Shown here piece by piece: positions 25,088 through 32,560 of a DNA stretch of 64,000 nt. A model generated the notes under the pieces. The model did not search any database, was not told where the DNA came from, and worked only from the letters and a program-made list of their open reading frames with translations. Every line of letters starts with the position of its first letter. Position 1 is the stretch's first letter. The stretch covers positions 248,001 through 312,000 of the forward strand of contig NC_015948.1 in NCBI RefSeq assembly GCF_000223905.1, in the 5' to 3' direction. Position numbers and translations under genes: made by a program. Origin of the DNA: Haloarcula hispanica ATCC 33960. Its GTDB lineage: Archaea; Halobacteriota; Halobacteria; Halobacteriales; Haloarculaceae.

Positions 25088-25948
25088 TCAGTCCAGCGCG
25101 TCAATACGACGAATACCGGCCTCACCCAGCCGAACCGAACAGCCGATGTACAGCGGCTCGATGACTCGGGGGTAGTCGAACGACACCGCGTGCTCGTGGA
25201 GCACCTTCGGGTCGCCGGCTTCGCCCTGCCACATATCGTGATGTGAGGGGAGCAACCGGGATAGCTGGAGCTGATTTGCGGCCTCGATAATCTCGTTTTC
25301 GTCCATGTACCACTTCGTTCTGACACCGCAGTCCGGCTCGGGCTCGTAGATAGAGCCGACGGTGCCAAACGCCAGCGCGCCCACGTCGATGTCGAACTGT
25401 TCGCCGACGTCGGCAAACGCCTCGGCAGGCCGGCTATCGCCGGCGTGGAAGAACGTCCCGGCGTCGTGCTTGATGACGTACCCCACCGGTTCGATGGCGT
25501 CGGGGTCGTTGGTGCCAGTAACGTGAACGGTGAAATCACCGACAGCGAACTCGTCGCCGACGGCGATCTCGTTGCGCTGCTCGTCGGGCACCCGCATCTC
25601 ACCGTCGTAGTCCGGAGAGTCGTACGACGCCGACGGCGCATACAGGTCCGCTCCGAGGTCCTCGACCAGCGGGCCGTACGACGGCGGGTGCATGTGGTCG
25701 ATGTGTTCATGTGTGACGAGCGTGGCATCACACTGGGTCGCGTCGGCGGGGTCCATCGGTACCGGAATCATGCGGATGAGGTTCGGCGGGTCGCCAGTCC
25801 CGAAGTAGGGGTCGATGTACAGCGTCGTCGACTGCGACCGGAGTACGAAGCCGTTACAGCCGAGATACCAGATTACGACGCCATCGCCGGGGTCTGTCGC
25901 CTCTATCTCGTCGTGGACGAACCAGTCGTCCCACGTTGACTGAACCAT
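25088..25948 (-). CDS. UlaG-like metallo-beta-lactamase-fold hydrolase (candidate pentonolactonase)
   Basis: A 286-residue protein with THEHIDHMHP, the zinc-binding HxHxDH motif, and FHAGDSRPAE further on, with IWYLGCNGFVLRSQSTTLYIDPYFG at the front, as in the UlaG (ascorbate-6-phosphate lactonase) branch. The sugar dehydrogenase upstream should produce a lactone, and a lactonase would be needed before the dehydratase downstream, so that role is inferred from position. The start is the ATG at 25948; the frame continues upstream only to a TTG. It lies 44 bases after the sugar dehydrogenase stop, so cotranscription is likely. Confidence 0.8.
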   Translation of the reverse strand: MVQSTWDDWFVHDEIEATDPGDGVVIWYLGCNGFVLRSQSTTLYIDPYFGTGDPPNLIRMIPVPMDPADATQCDATLVTHEHIDHMHPPSYGPLVEDLGADLYAPSASYDSPDYDGEMRVPDEQRNEIAVGDEFAVGDFTVHVTGTNDPDAIEPVGYVIKHDAGTFFHAGDSRPAEAFADVGEQFDIDVGALAFGTVGSIYEPEPDCGVRTKWYMDENEIIEAANQLQLSRLLPSHHDMWQGEAGDPKVLHEHAVSFDYPRVIEPLYIGCSVRLGEAGIRRIDALD

Positions 25949-25992
25949 GCGCCGAACTACGCCTGGCCGGGTCAAAAAATCTCGTACCGCAT

Positions 25993-27075
25993 TCAGTCGA
26001 GTGTGACTGTCGACTCCGTCTCGGAGGCCTCGTAGATTGCCTTGATCGTGTTGATGTCGACGAGGCCGTGTTCACCGTCGGCGTAGGGCTCAGTGTCGGT
26101 CAGCAGACAGTGGGCGAAGTACTCGAACTCTTCTTCCATCTGATCGATCTGTTCGAAGTCGATGTCGACCGTCGTTCCCTCGTGAGAAAGCTGGAGCGCG
26201 CGGTCGTCCCAGGGATAGAAGGCCGGTTCGACGCGGACCTTGCCCTCGGTTCCGAGTACGGAGATGTGACTGTCGAGATGGGCGTTCTGGCTGGCTGTAC
26301 ACATCGCGTACATGTGGCCGGGGAAATCTAACTGGAACGCGCCGTGTTCGTCTGGCACGTCGGCGAACTCTTCCTGTACCGATGCGACAGTCCCCCGGAC
26401 GGCCACGGGGTCGGCATCCAGCAGGAATCGGCTCGTGTTCAGCGGATAGAGGCCGATATCCATCACGGCACAGCCGCCGGAAAGCTCCCCGTCCAGCCGC
26501 CACTGGTCGGGGTCGGGGACGAGTTCGAGGATGGGCTCGGTCATATTCCCGTGGACGAACAGCGGTTCGCCGATGTACCCTTCGTCGATGAGGTCTTTCG
26601 CCCGCCGGACGGCTGGCTCGGTGTGCATCCGGTAGGCGATCATCAGCGTCGCGTCGTGTTCGTCACAGACCTCGACCATTCGCTCGGCGCGCTCGATGGT
26701 GGCCTCCATCGGCTTCTCACAGAGGATTGCCTTCCCCAGTTCTGCCGCCGTCTCGACGTAGGGGAGGTGGAGCGCGTTCGGGGTGACAATGTAGACGGCG
26801 TCGTACGCGTCGCTCGCAGCCCCGTCGTGGAACTCCTCGTAGGTGATCGCGTGTTCGACTGTCTCCGAATCAGCGGCCACATCGGCCGCCTTCTCGCGGT
26901 CACTGCTGACCAGCACAGTCGTTTCACAGAGGTCCCCCGCGTCGACGGCGGGCATCGCCTGTTCGGTGGTCCACCAGCCGACGCCGATCATCGCGAACCG
27001 TACTGGATCGTTGGTCTCTGTCTGTTCCTGCCAGTCTCGACGGTCGAATCCTCCCGTGAGCGCGTCAACGTTCAT
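25993..27075 (-). CDS. xdh: Gfo/Idh/MocA-family sugar dehydrogenase (probable xylose dehydrogenase)
   Basis: A 360-residue oxidoreductase. The Rossmann half has FAMIGVGWWTTEQAMPAV and LCEKPMEATIERAERM, whose EKP carries the conserved lysine of the family. The second half has GGCAVMDIGLYPLNTSRFLLD with the expected Asp. A xylose dehydrogenase of this family, NADP-linked, was characterised from Haloarcula marismortui, and the neighbours complete the same pathway. On this strand a TATA-like AAGATAATAT lies 28 bases before the ATG. Glucose or arabinose could also be substrates. Confidence 0.83.
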   Translation of the reverse strand: MNVDALTGGFDRRDWQEQTETNDPVRFAMIGVGWWTTEQAMPAVDAGDLCETTVLVSSDREKAADVAADSETVEHAITYEEFHDGAASDAYDAVYIVTPNALHLPYVETAAELGKAILCEKPMEATIERAERMVEVCDEHDATLMIAYRMHTEPAVRRAKDLIDEGYIGEPLFVHGNMTEPILELVPDPDQWRLDGELSGGCAVMDIGLYPLNTSRFLLDADPVAVRGTVASVQEEFADVPDEHGAFQLDFPGHMYAMCTASQNAHLDSHISVLGTEGKVRVEPAFYPWDDRALQLSHEGTTVDIDFEQIDQMEEEFEYFAHCLLTDTEPYADGEHGLVDINTIKAIYEASETESTVTLD

Positions 27076-27206
27076 GCCACTGCCATCGACTGGCTGGATA
27101 TTATCTTTTGTGTTGGCACGCCCGTGTCAGCTCCCGCTGTTCCAGAGTGGCGAATGGTAGTTCGTCTGTTGAGTAAACTAGTCCCAGCAGATGACATAGA
27201 TGTTTG

Positions 27207-27380
27207 GTATTATGGAACGATATGACAGTCTCACCCGCATATATTCTACAGCGACCCGTCGATAATCCGGGCGGAAAATACTGTTTCACGGGCCGTCTGT
27301 GGACTGTCTTCGTCTACGCTCTCCGGTTTCCGTATCGAGAATAACGACAGTACAACCGTTACGGGAACATTCCATAATAC
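27207..27380. repeat. inverted repeat pair GTATTATGGAA / TTCCATAATAC
   Basis: GTATTATGGAA at 27207-27217 and its exact reverse complement at 27370-27380, separated by about 150 bases. They lie 130-305 bases upstream of the sugar dehydrogenase start. Two oppositely oriented copies of one regulator site are plausible. Upstream of the aldehyde dehydrogenase gene there is a looser relative, CATTCCCAATAC (about 29260-29271). Confidence 0.45.
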
Positions 27381-27773
27381 TGAACGGACTGTCGAGGGCG
27401 GAGCGCCACGGTTCGTTTGACAAGGGGGCCGCTTCGAAGCTCCGCCCCGCTCGCTGTGTTCACACGGGGTGTCTACAATGACTGCCAACGACAGAACGGC
27501 GCTGCGCCCAATCGGATACCGGTCCCGTTTCTCGCCGTATTCTGACCGGTCCGGCTAGTGGCACTTCGCGGTAGTGAAACTTGCTTCGGATGCCGGGGCG
27601 CTAATAACGAGAGTGGAACGTCTGTACGGGACAGACAGTGTCGATGCTGGGACCGTTCCACCATCGTCGGCCGGTTGGGCTACGACCATGACTTTGTACG
27701 CTCGCTCTTGCGGTGGACAAGAGCAACAGGATATTAAGAATAATACTATATAACTTTATTGTAACAGAAACTA

Positions 27774-27790
27774 CACCGTCAGCGACGGTG
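27774..27790 (-). terminator. hairpin after the aldehyde dehydrogenase gene
   Basis: CACCGTC (27774-27780) and GACGGTG (27784-27790) form a 7-base stem with a 3-base loop, 10 bases beyond the stop codon of the gene on the reverse strand. It is followed on that strand by an AT-rich stretch with short T runs. This fits an intrinsic-type terminator. Confidence 0.55.
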
Positions 27791-27800
27791 GCCGCCTCGA

Positions 27801-29246
27801 TTAGCTGTTGCGGTACACCGTCTTGATGTAGCTGAAGAACTCCAGCCCGGCGTCGCCCTGCTCGCGGTAGGTGTTCGTCGAGGAGCGCTTGAGGCCGCCG
27901 AAGGGAACGTGCAGTTCCAGTCCGGTCGTCTTCTCGTTGACCTTGACCACACCAGACTCGGAGCGCTCGATGAACTCGTTTTCCTCCTCGATTCGGTCGG
28001 TCACGATGCTGGCCGAGAGCCCGTAGTCGATGTCGTTGGCGACCTCGACACCTTCGTCGAAGTCGGAGACAGGAATCACGGCGAGCACCGGCCCGAACAC
28101 CTCTTCCTGTGCGATGCGCATGTCAGGTTCGACGTCGGAGAAGACGGCCGGCGAGATGAAGTTCCCGGCGTCGTACTCGCCACCAGCGAGCTCTTCGCCG
28201 CCCGTTTCGAGGGTTGCTCCCTCCGACTGTGCGATGTCGATGTACTCCAGGCTCCCCGCGAGCTCATCCTCACTGACGTGGGGACCCATGCCGGCCCGGT
28301 CGAGGCCGTTTCCGATCTCGAGCGACTCTGCATAGTCGACGACGGCGTCGAGGAACTCGTCGTACACGTCCTCGTGGACGATGGCCCGGGACGTGGCCGT
28401 ACAGGCCTGGCCCGTCCCGCCGAAGGCCCCTGCTCCGACGATGTCGGCCGCTTTGTCCACGTCGGCGCTCGGCATGACAACGGTCGGGTTCTTCCCGCCC
28501 ATCTCTGCCTGCGCGCGCTTCCCGTTGCTTGTCGCCTGTTCGTAGACGTGCTCGCCGACGGCCGCGCTGCCGGTGAACGACACTACGTCGACATCCTCGT
28601 GGGTGGTCAGTCGCTCGCCGACCTCGCTCCCGGGGCCACAGACCAGGTTGATAGCGCCGTCCGGAATACCGGCCTCGTCAAGCGCCTCGACGATCATTGC
28701 GCCGACGGTCGGCGCCTGCATCGCGGGCTTGATGACGACGGTGTTGCCGACCGCAAGCGCCGGGGCGATCTTCCAGGCCGGAATCGCGATGGGGTAGTTC
28801 CACGGCGTGATAAGCGCCGCGACGCCCATCGGCTCTTTTTTCGTCTGCAGACCGGCGCGGCCGCCGCTTGGCTGTTTGACAGTGCCGCCGAAGTCGCGGG
28901 CCTTCTCCGCGTAGTAATAGAAGATATCAATCGCACGCTGTACCTCGCCCTCGGCTTCGCCGAGCGGTTTCCCCTCTTCGCGGGTCAGCGTCTCCGCAAG
29001 CTCGTCTTTCCGGGACTTCAGGATTTCACCGGTCTCACGCAGGAGCACGCCGCGCTCCGGGCCAGACATTCCGCCCCATTCGTCTGTTGCTTCCGCCGCG
29101 GCCGCGACCGCTTCGTCGGCGTCCGCCGCCGAGGCCACCGGAACCGTGCTGACGACGTCAGTCTCGTCTGCCGGGTTCGTGACGTCCTGTGTCTCTCCGC
29201 TCCCGGTCCACTCACCGCCGATATAGTTCTCATACGTCTGCGTCAT
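27801..29246 (-). CDS. Aldehyde dehydrogenase, probable 2-oxoglutarate semialdehyde dehydrogenase
   Basis: A 481-residue NAD(P)-dependent aldehyde dehydrogenase. It has ITPWNYPIAIPAWK, the cofactor-binding SFTGSAAVGEH, EMGGKNPTVV with the general-base Glu, and GGTGQACTATSRAIV with the catalytic Cys. In haloarchaeal pentose oxidation the last step oxidises 2-oxoglutarate semialdehyde to 2-oxoglutarate with an enzyme of this family, and the gene lies at the head of the pentose cluster. The ATG at 29246 has a TATA-like AGTATTG about 26 bases upstream on its strand. Other aldehyde substrates, such as succinate semialdehyde, remain possible. Confidence 0.85.
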   Translation of the reverse strand: MTQTYENYIGGEWTGSGETQDVTNPADETDVVSTVPVASAADADEAVAAAAEATDEWGGMSGPERGVLLRETGEILKSRKDELAETLTREEGKPLGEAEGEVQRAIDIFYYYAEKARDFGGTVKQPSGGRAGLQTKKEPMGVAALITPWNYPIAIPAWKIAPALAVGNTVVIKPAMQAPTVGAMIVEALDEAGIPDGAINLVCGPGSEVGERLTTHEDVDVVSFTGSAAVGEHVYEQATSNGKRAQAEMGGKNPTVVMPSADVDKAADIVGAGAFGGTGQACTATSRAIVHEDVYDEFLDAVVDYAESLEIGNGLDRAGMGPHVSEDELAGSLEYIDIAQSEGATLETGGEELAGGEYDAGNFISPAVFSDVEPDMRIAQEEVFGPVLAVIPVSDFDEGVEVANDIDYGLSASIVTDRIEEENEFIERSESGVVKVNEKTTGLELHVPFGGLKRSSTNTYREQGDAGLEFFSYIKTVYRNS

Positions 29247-29980
29247 ACGTTTGATTCATCTCATTCCCAATACTTACGCGTTTCCCATCCTTCGCTGTGC
29301 CGCGTCGTTCGACGGTATGGAACGACCGGTGGGTCACGGGGGAATGCTGGATAACAGGCACCGTAGCCAGTGTACCCAGCGTCGCCGGTCCAACCCCGAA
29401 TTCGCGATGCCCGACTCACAGCGGAACCGCAATTGAAGGCACTAAAATAGCTACCGCTGTCAAACAGCACGACAATACGATCTGTGTGTTGCCAGATCTG
29501 TCACAACGTCAGCGTGGCCGCGTTGCGGTATCTGCGTTGCTTGGAAATTACTATTCGTCGGTCCGTACCGGTCTCCCTGAGCTATTCGCATTCTGTTGCC
29601 GTGTCGCTACGACTGATCGCTGCTGCGCCTCCTCCTAGTATATAAATCTATTTCATAGTATAACATGTGTATGTATGTTATTGATCCGCTGCTGGTAGTT
29701 GCTGGACTGGCCGCCGCCCGAGTCGCTCTCCCGACATTTGATATAGCGGTATTTAATTTATAGCGATAAACAGCACCGACGAAAAAATATCAGCCAATGC
29801 GCTGTAGTACGCCCAAAGGCTCTTGAACCGGGTCGAATCTACTACGCGAACGGTGCCAATTTTACCCTTCGACTTCAGAATATGGGTAACAAGTGAACAA
29901 GTATGAACACAAATACCGTAACACTCTCTCCAGTATTAACTATTTAGTACTACTAGACGATACTGACGCCCGTACCGAAA
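29247..29980. other. long intergenic region without a supported gene
   Basis: About 730 bases. The first part holds the aldehyde dehydrogenase promoter. From about 29640 the sequence is AT-rich (for example TATTTAATTTATAGCG near 29750). The open frames here (such as one at 29297-29638) have composition unlike the flanking genes. I see no tRNA, insertion-sequence ends or direct repeats. Confidence 0.45.
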
Positions 29981-30169
29981 TTAAACCCGGGCCAACTCGT
30001 CGCTGTCCACTCTTTCGAGAAGCGCGTCAACAAGTGCGCTCTTCCGGTGTGAGACAAGCAGATGGCAGTAAATGTCGTCTTCGCTGTCCGCACCACAGTT
30101 ACACAGCGGGCATCCGTATGTGTGGCTCTTTGCCCCCTCGGTCGCTCGCTGCGGGATGCTGGCTTGCAT
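29981..30169 (-). CDS. Small C2H2-type zinc-finger protein
   Basis: A 62-residue protein with YGCPLCNCGADSEDDIYCH followed by LLVSHRKSALVDALLE. The spacing Cys-x2-Cys, a 12-15 residue loop, then two histidines (CHLLVSH) is the haloarchaeal single zinc-finger layout, ending in a helix. Such proteins are common in halophiles and a few have been linked to regulation, but the role of this one is unknown. It is alone in a gene-poor region; a perfect 10-base inverted repeat lies 25 bases upstream of its start. Confidence 0.72.
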   Translation of the reverse strand: MQASIPQRATEGAKSHTYGCPLCNCGADSEDDIYCHLLVSHRKSALVDALLERVDSDELARV

Positions 30170-30193
30170 ATGCGGATGTAAGGGCCTTGCCGA

Positions 30194-30220
30194 ACATAGC
30201 GGTTTCTAGGACCGCTATGT
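30194..30220. promoter_or_regulatory. 10-base perfect inverted repeat upstream of the zinc-finger gene
   Basis: ACATAGCGGT (30194-30203) and ACCGCTATGT (30211-30220) are perfect complements with a 7-base centre. It lies 25-51 bases upstream of the zinc-finger start, where the promoter should be, so it may be an operator, possibly for the zinc-finger protein itself. Confidence 0.5.
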
Positions 30221-30558
30221 TGCTCTCAATGTGCATATAGAGACTCTCCCCGTGTCAGCCTCAGACGCGACACATCCGGCTGCTCACTCACCTCGACGAG
30301 ATTGGTGTACAATGTTCGTATCCCTCTCACGCCTCAAACGAGACTGTCGTTGGTCAGACACGCCCGCCAAAACCGACGTGTTTCGACCGGTATCTACCAC
30401 GAAGAAGACCGATTCTTAGTCATATATCTCCTATATGTTTGTTGAATGGGTTTGTCCATCTCTATAAGTAATCGTTTGCATATACTACGGCGCTACCGAC
30501 CGTCGCTGAACGACGCAGCTACCGACGGCTGCCTGACGACTCACTCACCCTCGCGGAA
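30221..30558. other. intergenic region without a supported gene
   Basis: About 340 bases beyond the inverted repeat, up to the end of the HtpX-like gene. It includes an AT-rich stretch around 30415-30490. Short open frames occur on both strands but none shows a recognisable motif or promoter. Confidence 0.4.
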
Positions 30559-31473
30559 CTACCGTGCTGCGATCTCCTGTAGCCGCTGTATCCGTTCGTC
30601 TATCGGCGGGTGCGTCGATAGGAGACGTGAAAGCTCGCTGTCCGCTTCGCTGTGAACGTATAACTGTCGCAGGAGACCGGTCTCCGGCTTCGACGCCTGC
30701 TCGATTTTCGTGAGGGCTCGGGCGAGTCCAACGGGATTCCCCGTTATCTCGATCGCGCGGTCGTCGGCTGCCAACTCTCGACGCCTGGAGTAGCCGAGTA
30801 TCAGCAGCGTTACCGCGAACCCGAGACCAGCAACGACCTGTAGCGCGTACTGCTGTGCCCGCCCGAGCCAGGAACGCGACCACGACGACGGGTCGCCGCG
30901 AAGCAACGCGAGCGAACGGGCGATACCGCCGGTTAGCACCACGGTGGGGAACACCACGAGGCCAGCGAGCCCGACAAACGTCTGGACGAGGCTGTACGCG
31001 ACAGTCTGAACGAGCGCGTCGCGGGTCTCTAAGTGTGCGAGTTCGTGTGCCAGCAGCGCCTCGAACTCCGTCGCGGATAACAGTTGGAACAGCCGCCGGT
31101 CGACGACGATGACCCCAGCGCCGCCGCCGATGGCGAACGCGTTCGGGATCGGCAGCTCCGCCAGTAGCAACGTCGGCGTCTCGACGTCCATCTGATCGAC
31201 GAGCGTGTCGAGGCGGCGGTAGACCTCCGGCACACGCGCCCGCGAGAGTTCGACTGCGTCGAGAGACCGCTTGAGCCGCGCCGTAGCAGCCCAGTAGTTC
31301 ACGATGCCGAAAACAATTGCCGTCACGATAACGACAAGGGCGGCTATCAGCGGCGACGGACGGCTGTCCCACACTGGTAGAAGCAGCGCGTACCCCACGT
31401 ATGCCGCCGAGAGATAGACCAGCAACGACAACACTCCGACGACGGCCATGAGGAGCCGTCGGGTCACAGCCAT
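30559..31473 (-). CDS. htpX: M48-family (HtpX-like) membrane zinc protease
   Basis: A 304-residue protein. Two membrane segments (about 8-33 and 41-62) lead to the protease domain with the zinc motif HELAH at 143-147 and the second metal block RRRELAADDRAIE; two further hydrophobic stretches lie between them. The C-terminal STHPPIDERIQRLQEI is the usual HtpX ending. The family degrades misfolded membrane proteins, with the active site on the cytoplasmic side. A frame extends upstream to 31641, but the ATG at 31473 begins at the family's normal start. Confidence 0.9.
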   Translation of the reverse strand: MAVTRRLLMAVVGVLSLLVYLSAAYVGYALLLPVWDSRPSPLIAALVVIVTAIVFGIVNYWAATARLKRSLDAVELSRARVPEVYRRLDTLVDQMDVETPTLLLAELPIPNAFAIGGGAGVIVVDRRLFQLLSATEFEALLAHELAHLETRDALVQTVAYSLVQTFVGLAGLVVFPTVVLTGGIARSLALLRGDPSSWSRSWLGRAQQYALQVVAGLGFAVTLLILGYSRRRELAADDRAIEITGNPVGLARALTKIEQASKPETGLLRQLYVHSEADSELSRLLSTHPPIDERIQRLQEIAAR

Positions 31474-31734
31474 GTTCGTCGGTACGCCGCTGTGCGAAAA
31501 AATCGCTTCGGTGGCGTCACCACTGTTCCGTCCTTCGAATACTGCGATGCCAGTTTCGCGGCCATCGAGGATTTGGTATAGCGATATCGAATTTACTTCG
31601 GCTCCAAAAACGGAATACCTACTTCGCCGGACCGGCGACAAATCAGCGTTTCAGGCCTTGCTGCCGGTGATAGATACGAAGCAGCGCACACTGTAGCCGA
31701 CACGCCTTTTTCACCGCCACACGGACCACTCAGT

Positions 31735-32451
31735 ATGCGAACCGCACGACTTCTGACCGAGGATGGACCGCTCACCGGCGAATACGTCGATGGCGTCGTC
31801 CACGCTGACGACGGCCAGTACGTGGTCGGTCGCGATGGACGACTGCTCCCGCCGTGTGAACCGACCGCGCTGTACTGCGTCGGTCGGAACTACGCCGCGA
31901 CCAACGACCAGATGGATTACGACCGGCCCGAGGAGCCTGACTTCTTCATCAAGCCGCCGACGTCACTGCTCGCCCACGAGCAGGACATTCCCTACCCGCC
32001 ATTCACCGACGAGCTCACCTACGCCGGCGAGCTAGCTGCGGTCATCGGCGAGCGGTGCCACGATATCGACCCAGCTGATGTTCCGGACGCAGTCGCGGGA
32101 TACACGATCCTGAACGACGTCGACGCGCTGGACCAGCAGGGCCGAACCGCACGCAAGGCCTTCGACGGGTCCGGGCCCCTGGGGCCATGGATCGAGACTG
32201 ATGTCGACCCCACCGGTATCGACATGTACACCGATATCAACGACGAGCGCCGGCAGTCTGCCAACACCAGCGAGATGCTGTTCGGTCCCCACGAGGTGGT
32301 CGCGTACCTTTCCGAGCGGTTCACGCTCCGTCCGGGCGACGTTGTTGCGTTCGGCAGTCCGGCCAACCCGGGGACGGTCGCGCCCGGTGACACAATCGAG
32401 ATAACCTACGAGGGTGTCGGGACGCTCCGGAACTCGGTCGTTTCGCTATAA
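31735..32451 (+). CDS. Fumarylacetoacetate hydrolase-family protein (candidate 2-keto-3-deoxypentonate dehydratase)
   Basis: A 238-residue FAH-fold protein: CVGRNYAATNDQM, FIKPPTSLLAHEQDIPYPP, TYAGELAAVIGE, GYTILNDVDALDQQ, FDGSGPLGPWIETD and FTLRPGDVVAFGSPANPG follow the family order. In most members the metal site uses Glu-x-Glu; here the first is Ala97 and only Glu99 remains. In haloarchaeal pentose oxidation the 2-keto-3-deoxyxylonate dehydratase is, as I recall, of this family, and the other pathway genes lie 2.5-8 kb away, so that role is a candidate. It has its own strand and promoter and is separated from the cluster by the HtpX-like gene. Confidence 0.78.
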   Translation: MRTARLLTEDGPLTGEYVDGVVHADDGQYVVGRDGRLLPPCEPTALYCVGRNYAATNDQMDYDRPEEPDFFIKPPTSLLAHEQDIPYPPFTDELTYAGELAAVIGERCHDIDPADVPDAVAGYTILNDVDALDQQGRTARKAFDGSGPLGPWIETDVDPTGIDMYTDINDERRQSANTSEMLFGPHEVVAYLSERFTLRPGDVVAFGSPANPGTVAPGDTIEITYEGVGTLRNSVVSL

Positions 32452-32560
32452 CGGCATTAAGACGCTGGAATAGCCATATAGCGGCCTTCTTTAGCCTCTT
32501 CTCGACAGATTAGTGAATCTGAGCGCTATGGCTCGATAAACCACTAAACGCTATACAAAA

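Larger units (their letters stand above)
27076..27800. other. 725-base control region between sugar dehydrogenase and aldehyde dehydrogenase genes
   Basis: No coding frame here is convincing on either strand. The part near 27103 holds the promoter of the sugar dehydrogenase gene. It also contains an 11-base inverted repeat with distant arms (27207-27217 and 27370-27380), and a small hairpin at its far end that probably ends the aldehyde dehydrogenase transcript. The length suggests elaborate control or a lost gene. Confidence 0.5.

Noticed and set aside
27246-27488. 80-codon minus-strand frame in the pentose control region
   Set aside because: No promoter, no motif, basic composition; better read as non-coding control sequence.
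27909-29354. Plus-strand open frame of about 480 codons
   Set aside because: Antisense to the aldehyde dehydrogenase gene, which has all catalytic motifs; the reverse translation has the usual Arg/Val/Asp-rich shadow composition.
29297-29638. 113-codon plus-strand frame after the aldehyde dehydrogenase gene
   Set aside because: Cys- and Arg-rich composition unlike the neighbours, no motif, no TATA box at a proper distance.
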